Source of the DNA: JAVBKA01 sp031546715
GTDB lineage: Bacteria > Bacillota > Clostridia > Oscillospirales > UBA929
Assembly: GCA_031546715.1 (NCBI GenBank)
Contig: JAVBKA010000067.1
Coordinates: 1-11,005 of the forward strand
Length of the DNA: 11,005 nucleotides
Direction of reading: 5' to 3'
A program made the translations under genes and the position numbers. Below are positions 6,709-11,005 of the stretch, in pieces (the stretch's first letter is position 1; each line of letters starts with the position of its first letter). The notes under the pieces were generated by a model, which saw nothing but the letters and a program-made list of their open reading frames with translations, did not search any database and had not been told where the DNA came from.

Positions 6709-7566
6709 ATGCTTCGAGGTTTATATACAGCAGGAACAGCAATGCTGGCGCAGAATCGCCGTATGGACGTTATAACAAATAACCTTACAAACACCGAAAC
6801 CGTCGGTTATAAGGGCGATACGCTGACAACAAGAAGCTTCCGTGATATGATTATTTCACGGATTAACGACCCCTCTGTATATCAATATGAGTCCGTCGGC
6901 ACTCATAATACAGGAATTCACATTGATAATATTAAGACACATTATAATCAAGGCGCACTTGAATCAACTGATGTGCCCACTGACTTTGCCCTAGAGGGCG
7001 ACGCTTTTTTTGTGGTTGAGACAACTCCGCGAACCAAAATACCCGCAACCCCAGAAGAAAAGGCAGACCCGTATTTTGAGCAGGAGTACGAAGAGGGCGA
7101 CGTGGAATACAGATACACCCGCGCCGGTAACTTCGATGTTGACAGAGACGGATACCTTGTTACGCCCGCTGGGTTGTATGTTCAGGGCGAGGGCGGACGT
7201 GTTTATGTTGGCACTACTGAGTTTCAGTGCAACGAGCGGGGAGAAATCAGCGTAGACGGCAGCTTTGTAGACCGTTTGCAAACTGTGAAATTCGAAGATA
7301 ATTCAGTGCTTCGCAAGCAAGGCGGCAATGTGTATAAAATTCAAGAGGGTTTAACTGACGAAAATGGAGAACTCCTTGAAATTGAGCCGGAAAACGTTAC
7401 AAATATTACGGTCAAGCAGGGCTTTCTTGAAGCCTCAAACGTAGATGTGGCAAGAGAGACAGTTTTGATGATGGAAACCTACCGCGCCTTTGAAATAAAT
7501 CAGCGGTTTGTTAAAATATTTGATGAATCCTTGGGCAGAGCTGTAAATGACATTGCTAAAGCATAA
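6709..7566 (+). CDS. flgF: Flagellar distal-rod protein, FlgF-like
   Basis: Rod proteins of the FlgF/FlgG group are exported by the flagellar type III system and polymerise into the drive shaft across the cell wall. The 285-residue product shows the family's two ends. The N-terminal rod motif is MLRGLYTAGTAMLAQNRRMDVITNNLTNTETVGYKGD (1-37, given as a span with key NNLTNTETVGYK). The C-terminal helix carries EASNVDVARETVLMMETYRA at 241-260. The middle has the usual DFALEGDAFFVVE (92-104) and YTRAGNFDVDRDGYL. Between them, at about 105-134, lies an acidic, proline-containing insertion of about 30 residues. I chose ATG 6709 over an earlier in-frame start because GTGAGG sits 8 bases upstream and the family starts with MLRxLY. 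FlgF versus FlgG (FlhO versus FlhP in Bacillus) is assigned by gene order and is less certain than the family. Confidence 0.9.
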   Translation: MLRGLYTAGTAMLAQNRRMDVITNNLTNTETVGYKGDTLTTRSFRDMIISRINDPSVYQYESVGTHNTGIHIDNIKTHYNQGALESTDVPTDFALEGDAFFVVETTPRTKIPATPEEKADPYFEQEYEEGDVEYRYTRAGNFDVDRDGYLVTPAGLYVQGEGGRVYVGTTEFQCNERGEISVDGSFVDRLQTVKFEDNSVLRKQGGNVYKIQEGLTDENGELLEIEPENVTNITVKQGFLEASNVDVARETVLMMETYRAFEINQRFVKIFDESLGRAVNDIAKA

Positions 7567-7590
7567 AATAAAGTTGGAATGGTGACATAG

Positions 7591-8412
7591 ATGATACAAA
7601 CCTTGTATTCTGCGTCTACTGGCATGATTACTCAGCAAAAAAATATTGACACAATTTCGTCTAACGTCGCCAATATTAACTCAGACGGATATAAAAAGAG
7701 ACGTTTCGACTTTCAAGACGCTCTTTATACACGTATGCGCACCCCCTCCCCCATTGATAATGTTCCAGAACAGAACCTTATGCGGGGACACGGTAGCATA
7801 GAATATCAAACCAAGCAAATCTTTTTCCAAGGCGGTCTTAAGGAAAGCGGACGTTTACTGGATTTTGCCATTGAAGGACAAGGCTTCTTCGCCGTTGAAA
7901 ATCCAACTCCATCAGAGGACGTAGGCAATGGCGACGGTGAAGAGATCAGCGACGCCGTTCTTTATACCAGAGGCGGAAACATGTATGTCTCGCCAACTGA
8001 GGAAGGTAACTTTTTAGCGGACTCAAAGGGACGTTTTTTCTTGGATGAGGACGGCGAGCGCATTCCCATGCCTGAAATGCAAGTGAACTTGGCATGTGAC
8101 AAGGCGGGAAATTTGTCGTATGTGGATTCTACTGGTGAAAATGTTTCAATTGGTAAGCTGCAATTTGTTGATTTTGTCAATCCAGAAGGGCTTGCAAATT
8201 TTGGAGATAACTGTTATACTATGAGTGAGAACTCAGGAGAATTTATAGAAGCCAAGGGCGTAATACTTCAAGGCTACAACGAAGGCTCTAATGTGGACTA
8301 TGCAGAAGAAACCACCAGACTTATTAGGGCACAAAGGGCTTATCAAATGGCTGCTCGCTGCATATCAACCGCTGATCAAATGATGCAGTTGACAAACTCC
8401 ATAAGAAGCTAG
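7591..8412 (+). CDS. flgG: Flagellar distal-rod protein, FlgG-like
   Basis: A second rod protein of the same family, 273 residues, 24 bases after the first gene. The N-terminal region (MIQTLYSASTGM, then SNVANINSDGYKKRRFDFQD at 24-43) resembles FlgG, whose members have a similar GFKxxRxDFQD stretch. The C-terminal helix has GSNVDYAEETTRLIRAQRAY at 232-251 and ends in LTNSIRS, again FlgG-like. The core motif DFAIEGQGFFAVE is at 91-103 and YTRGGNM at 125-131. An acidic Gly/Asp/Glu-rich insertion (about 104-121) separates them, at the same position as in the preceding gene. ATG 7591 follows GGTGA by 5 bases. The protein is expected to form the outer rod, where the P-ring and L-ring analogues would be in Gram-negatives. 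The flgF/flgG division of labour is inferred. Confidence 0.92.
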   Translation: MIQTLYSASTGMITQQKNIDTISSNVANINSDGYKKRRFDFQDALYTRMRTPSPIDNVPEQNLMRGHGSIEYQTKQIFFQGGLKESGRLLDFAIEGQGFFAVENPTPSEDVGNGDGEEISDAVLYTRGGNMYVSPTEEGNFLADSKGRFFLDEDGERIPMPEMQVNLACDKAGNLSYVDSTGENVSIGKLQFVDFVNPEGLANFGDNCYTMSENSGEFIEAKGVILQGYNEGSNVDYAEETTRLIRAQRAYQMAARCISTADQMMQLTNSIRS

Positions 8413-8438
8413 CCATATTTTAATGGAGGAGACAAAGA

Positions 8439-8858
8439 ATGGACGTAAAACAATGCAGACGATGCGGCAAGATTTTTCAATTTAGAGGCACTTATGTCTG
8501 CGAAAGCTGCAAAGATGAAGTAGACAGGCTATTTGTTTCTGTCAGAAACTTTATCTATGATAACCCAAAGGCAACAATGCAGGAAATCTGTGAACAAACC
8601 GGTGCGTCACAGCCTGAGATTGCAAGCTGGCTCAGAGAGGGCAGATTGCTGCTTGGAAAAGAATCAACCCCGTTGCTGACTTGTGAAAGCTGCGGTGCTC
8701 CTATTGCTACCGGAAAATTTTGTTCAAGCTGCACAGATAACATTAAAAATGCTTTTACAGACACTGCAAGCAGAATGGCGGCAGACCGCGATAGGCTCAA
8801 GGCGAAGACTGCTCCTCCGGCAAAATCGGGTATGCACGTAAATATCAATAAGAAATAG
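8439..8858 (+). CDS. yvyF: YvyF/TIGR03826-type flagellar zinc protein
   Basis: This 139-residue protein has two zinc-ribbon-like modules: C6-x2-C9 with C21-x2-C24, and C82-x2-C85 with C95-x2-C98. Between them (about 44-72) lies a helix-turn-helix-like segment, ATMQEICEQTGASQPEIASW, followed by LREGRL. The C-terminus is basic and flexible. Length, cysteine pattern and position directly before flgM-flgN-flgK match the family named YvyF in Bacillus (TIGR03826). Members are found in flagellar operons; their molecular role is not settled, and a regulatory or nucleic-acid-binding role is only inferred from the motifs. ATG 8439 follows GGAGGAGA. The gene is 26 bases after flgG and so is co-transcribed from the sigma-28 promoter upstream of flgF. 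It is separated from flgM by a terminator. Confidence 0.88.
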   Translation: MDVKQCRRCGKIFQFRGTYVCESCKDEVDRLFVSVRNFIYDNPKATMQEICEQTGASQPEIASWLREGRLLLGKESTPLLTCESCGAPIATGKFCSSCTDNIKNAFTDTASRMAADRDRLKAKTAPPAKSGMHVNINKK

Positions 8859-8921
8859 CTTGCATTATTAACCTCTGGTTTTAATTTATGCATTCTCATT
8901 TCCATTGCCAATAGTCTTATT

Positions 8922-8960
8922 GTTTTTCCCTCGCTAAGGCGGGGGAAAAATTTGTTTATA
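8922..8960 (+). terminator. Intrinsic terminator after yvyF
   Basis: TTTTTCCCTCGC (8923-8934) pairs with GCGGGGGAAAAA (8939-8950) around a TAAG loop, about 13 pairs including one U-G and an outer G-U. TTTGTTTATAA follows at 8951. The tail is only moderately T-rich, but the symmetric A and T flanks would let the hairpin work in either direction. It separates the rod operon from flgM. Confidence 0.7.
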
Positions 8961-8988
8961 ATATATAAAAAATTTCTCAAAAATGTAT

Positions 8989-9015
8989 TAAAGGTTTTCC
9001 AAATGCTAACGATAT
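8989..9015 (+). promoter_or_regulatory. Flagellar sigma-28-type promoter of flgM-flgN-flgK
   Basis: TAAA (8989-8992), 15 bases, then AACGATAT (9008-9015). The -10 element keeps CGATAT and differs from the GCCGATAT consensus in its first two bases. The spacing is identical to the promoter upstream of flgF. Transcription would start near 9022, about 55 bases before flgM. I saw no riboswitch-like structure in that leader. Confidence 0.78.
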
Positions 9016-9076
9016 ACATGTCAGAGAGTAAAACAGAGCAAGCCAAGGAACGCACCAGTCAAAGGAGGATATTACT

Positions 9077-9346
9077 ATGGATCTCAAAATCGGCGGCATT
9101 AAGGTAAATCCTGTAAACCGCTACAACGCTGTTCAAAAGACCGCAAAGCCAAGCTCAGTACGTCAGGACTCAGATAAGCTAGATATTTCTGGCTCAAACC
9201 GCTTATTTTCTGCTGCACTTTCAGCGGCAAAGGATATGCCTGAGGTGCGTATGGAAAAAGTCCAGGCAATAAAGGATAGCTACGAAAAAGGTAACTATAT
9301 TGTTGACGGGCAGAAGACGGCTAAAAAGATGTTGGAGTCCGTTTAG
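9077..9346 (+). CDS. flgM: Anti-sigma-28 factor FlgM
   Basis: FlgM binds the flagellar sigma factor (SigD/FliA) in the cytoplasm and blocks late-gene transcription until the hook-basal body is ready; in many bacteria it is then exported. The product is 89 residues, the normal size. The N-terminal half is polar and probably disordered, ending in the typical DKLDIS (33-38). The C-terminal sigma-binding half contains RMEKVQAIKDSYEKGNYIVD (58-77) followed by AKKML (82-86), the most conserved part of the family. ATG 9077 has a near-perfect AAAGGAGGA 7 bases upstream, so translation should be strong. It is first in an operon with flgN and flgK. Its promoter is itself sigma-28-type, giving an autoregulatory loop. 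Confidence 0.95.
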   Translation: MDLKIGGIKVNPVNRYNAVQKTAKPSSVRQDSDKLDISGSNRLFSAALSAAKDMPEVRMEKVQAIKDSYEKGNYIVDGQKTAKKMLESV

Positions 9347-9377
9347 AGTAACTACTGATTAAATTGGAGTGAAAACG

Positions 9378-9881
9378 TTGAACGAAATAGTTTCACGTTT
9401 GATTGAAATACTTACCCTTGAAATGGGTGTCAACGAGGCGTTGCTGCGGCTTTCCACAACTAAACGGGAAGCAATCGTCGGCAACGCCGTCTCTAACCTT
9501 GACAAAATTGTCCGTGAAGAGCAAGCACTGACGTCTAAGCTAGCAGACCTTGAAAAGCAAAGGCTTCAAAGCTGTACAGCTAAGTTTGCAGCCAAGGCAT
9601 ACAGAATCCCGTCCAGCGTAACAATTTCGGATTTTATTAAGGTGGGCAGTCCTGAACAGGCTAAGGAAATTACCAAGCTGCAAGAGCAGATGGGACAATT
9701 GATTGCAAATCTGCAAAAAGAAAACGACCTTAACTCTAAGCTGATTAATTCACGCTTAGAATATATAAATGCCATGGTTTCCTCTATGGACGTCGGTCAG
9801 CCGTCAAATATGTACGGCTCAGGCGGCAACAATTCTCAAGACAGACGACCTAAGACACATATTTTTGATTCAAAGGTGTGA
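9378..9881 (+). CDS. flgN: Flagellar export chaperone FlgN
   Basis: FlgN-type proteins are cytoplasmic chaperones that bind the C-termini of the hook-filament junction proteins FlgK and FlgL and deliver them to the export gate. The 167-residue product is almost entirely helical, with heptad-like stretches (about 40-65 and 95-130). It has a flexible Gly/Asn/Ser-rich tail (about 140-155) and ends in FDSKV, similar to Bacillus-type FlgN tails. I place the start at TTG 9378 because GGAGTGA (9366-9372) lies at the right distance from it; a GTG at 9369 would sit inside that ribosome-binding site. The neighbours fit exactly: flgM 31 bases upstream, and flgK 5 bases downstream with its ribosome-binding site overlapping this stop codon. 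Sequence identity within the family is low, so the name rests on both features and context. Confidence 0.9.
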   Translation: MNEIVSRLIEILTLEMGVNEALLRLSTTKREAIVGNAVSNLDKIVREEQALTSKLADLEKQRLQSCTAKFAAKAYRIPSSVTISDFIKVGSPEQAKEITKLQEQMGQLIANLQKENDLNSKLINSRLEYINAMVSSMDVGQPSNMYGSGGNNSQDRRPKTHIFDSKV

Positions 9882-9886
9882 TATAA

Positions 9887-11005
9887 ATGGGCTCAACCTT
9901 CGGCGGACTTAATATTGCAAACTCGGGGTTATTTATATCTCAGCGTCAACTAGAAGTAACCTCTCATAATATTACCAATGCAAACGTTACGGGCTATTCC
10001 CGTCAAAGATACGTCACCAGTGCAGTAGACCCAAAGGGTTATTTGATGCAGTTTTCCCCCACAACAGTGGGCACTGTGGGCGGCGGCGTTGAAACCCTCA
10101 GCCTTGACCAGATTCGTGATAAGTTTCTTGACCAGCAGTACCGCACAGAGCAGGCAAAAAGCACCTATTGGTCAACTCGTTCCGATTCCCTTTACTATGT
10201 CGAGGACGTTTTTAACTCCCTAGACCAAGGCTCGCTGGACGGCATTATGTCGCAGTTTTTCTCCTCCCTGCAAGAGCTTTCGAAAAACACCACCGACGAA
10301 GCTGTCCGTACAAACGTGGTTTCTCAGGCGAAAAAAATGTGCGATACAATGCGTATGTACCACACTCAGCTCACCGACCTGATGACACAGCAAAACGTAA
10401 ACCTTGGTGAGCAGACCAAGCACACAAATGAAATCATCGGAAAACTCGCAACCCTTAACGATAAAATTCACAGCTTCGAGCTGGGCGGAAATATTGCAAA
10501 CGACCTTCGTGACGAACGAAATCTTTTACTAGACGAACTCAGCGGAATGATTGACATATCCTACACCGAGAAGTCCTTTGAGCCGCCGGTCTTCAATATC
10601 AGAGGTGTTGAGCTGACGGCAATGACAATCTATGCCGGTGTGGGCGTCGGTGACGAGTACTCGCAAAACATTTTGGTCGGACCTAAAGATTCGTCAAACC
10701 AAGAGCTTAAATCTCTGTATGAGCCTAGGTTCTTAGTTTACGGAGAAGAAACAGGACTAAATCATATCGCAGACGAAAACGACCCTCCGATTCCTACATA
10801 CGGCGTATATCTAGCCTCAGGCGTACCTCTCGACAGCGAAAATATTGACGGGCTTGAAGGCGGAATGTTGAAAAGCTATAAGGATATGCGTGACGGCAAC
10901 ACCACCGATGTTCAAGGTATTCCGTACTATCTTGACCAGCTTAATGTTTTGGTTAATTCTCTTGTAACAGAGTTTAATGATATTCACAGCCAAGGTTATA
11001 CAATG
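9887..11005 (+). CDS. flgK: Flagellar hook-associated protein 1 FlgK (3' end outside window)
   Basis: FlgK is the first hook-filament junction protein; it is exported and assembles on the hook before FlgL and the filament. The visible 373 residues form the N-terminal part of a protein usually 450-650 residues long, and the frame is open to the right edge. The N-terminal motif STFGGLNIANSGLFISQRQL (3-22) is followed by EVTSHNITNANVTGYSRQR, which is diagnostic. A helical D1 region with LDQIRDKFLDQQYRTEQAK follows. The RDERNLLLDELSG motif lies near 205-217 and GGMLKSYKDMRDG near 325-337, both typical of FlgK. ATG 9887 is preceded by AAGGTGTGA, which overlaps the flgN stop, so the two genes are translationally coupled. 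flgL, fliW and csrA would be expected further right by analogy with Bacillus. Confidence 0.95.
   Translation, partial: MGSTFGGLNIANSGLFISQRQLEVTSHNITNANVTGYSRQRYVTSAVDPKGYLMQFSPTTVGTVGGGVETLSLDQIRDKFLDQQYRTEQAKSTYWSTRSDSLYYVEDVFNSLDQGSLDGIMSQFFSSLQELSKNTTDEAVRTNVVSQAKKMCDTMRMYHTQLTDLMTQQNVNLGEQTKHTNEIIGKLATLNDKIHSFELGGNIANDLRDERNLLLDELSGMIDISYTEKSFEPPVFNIRGVELTAMTIYAGVGVGDEYSQNILVGPKDSSNQELKSLYEPRFLVYGEETGLNHIADENDPPIPTYGVYLASGVPLDSENIDGLEGGMLKSYKDMRDGNTTDVQGIPYYLDQLNVLVNSLVTEFNDIHSQGYTM

Noticed and set aside
8957..8962. TATAAT upstream of flgM as a vegetative promoter
   Set aside because: No -35-like sequence is found 16-18 bases upstream; that position is occupied by the terminator hairpin.
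8555..9055. 166-residue minus-strand open frame over yvyF and the flgM upstream region
   Set aside because: It overlaps yvyF with its four CxxC motifs and runs across the terminator and the sigma-28 promoter; its start has no ribosome-binding site.
9016..9076. Riboswitch or other structured leader before flgM
   Set aside because: The leader of about 55 bases is purine-rich and short, with no long stem or known c-di-GMP riboswitch landmarks.

Overview
The window looks like chromosome from a motile, low-to-moderate GC anaerobic Firmicute, most likely a member of the Clostridia. Three things point there: purine-rich ribosome-binding sites (AGGAGG-like), a flgM-flgN-flgK order preceded by a YvyF-type zinc protein as in Bacillus and Clostridia, and a hybrid-cluster protein (Hcp) typical of anaerobes. 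No mobile element, CRISPR array, rRNA or tRNA was seen.

Layout, left to right. (1) 3-344 is the C-terminal end of an unrecognised gene. (2) 471-3044 is a two-gene chemotaxis signalling unit, cheA-cheW, behind a good sigma-A-like promoter and closed by an intrinsic terminator. (3) 3365-4939 is hcp, a single gene with all hybrid-cluster ligands present. (4) 5069-6500 on the minus strand is a two-gene operon: an M19 membrane-dipeptidase-family enzyme followed by an unrecognised protein with one membrane segment. Its promoter is a near-perfect TTGACA-N18-TATAAT. A hairpin lies where it converges with hcp. (5) 6709-8858 is an operon of two rod proteins (flgF-like, flgG-like) and a yvyF-type zinc protein. 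It is driven by a textbook flagellar sigma-28 (SigD/FliA) promoter and followed by a terminator. (6) 9077 to the right edge is flgM-flgN-flgK, with its own sigma-28-type promoter; flgK runs off the window.

How the parts fit. CheA and CheW couple chemoreceptors to phosphorylation of CheY, which controls the flagellar motor. FlgF and FlgG are distal-rod proteins. FlgK is the first hook-filament junction protein and FlgN is its likely export chaperone. FlgM is the anti-sigma factor that holds sigma-28 inactive. Both flagellar operons carry sigma-28-type promoters, so FlgM would feed back on its own synthesis, and the rod genes appear to be late-class genes. Hcp (nitrosative stress) and the dipeptidase operon have no obvious link to motility and seem inserted between the chemotaxis and flagellar blocks.

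No clearly novel system is present. The points most worth a second look are the late-class promoter on rod genes, the acidic insertions at the same place in both rod proteins, the dipeptidase/membrane-protein pair, and palindromes that overlap several promoters.
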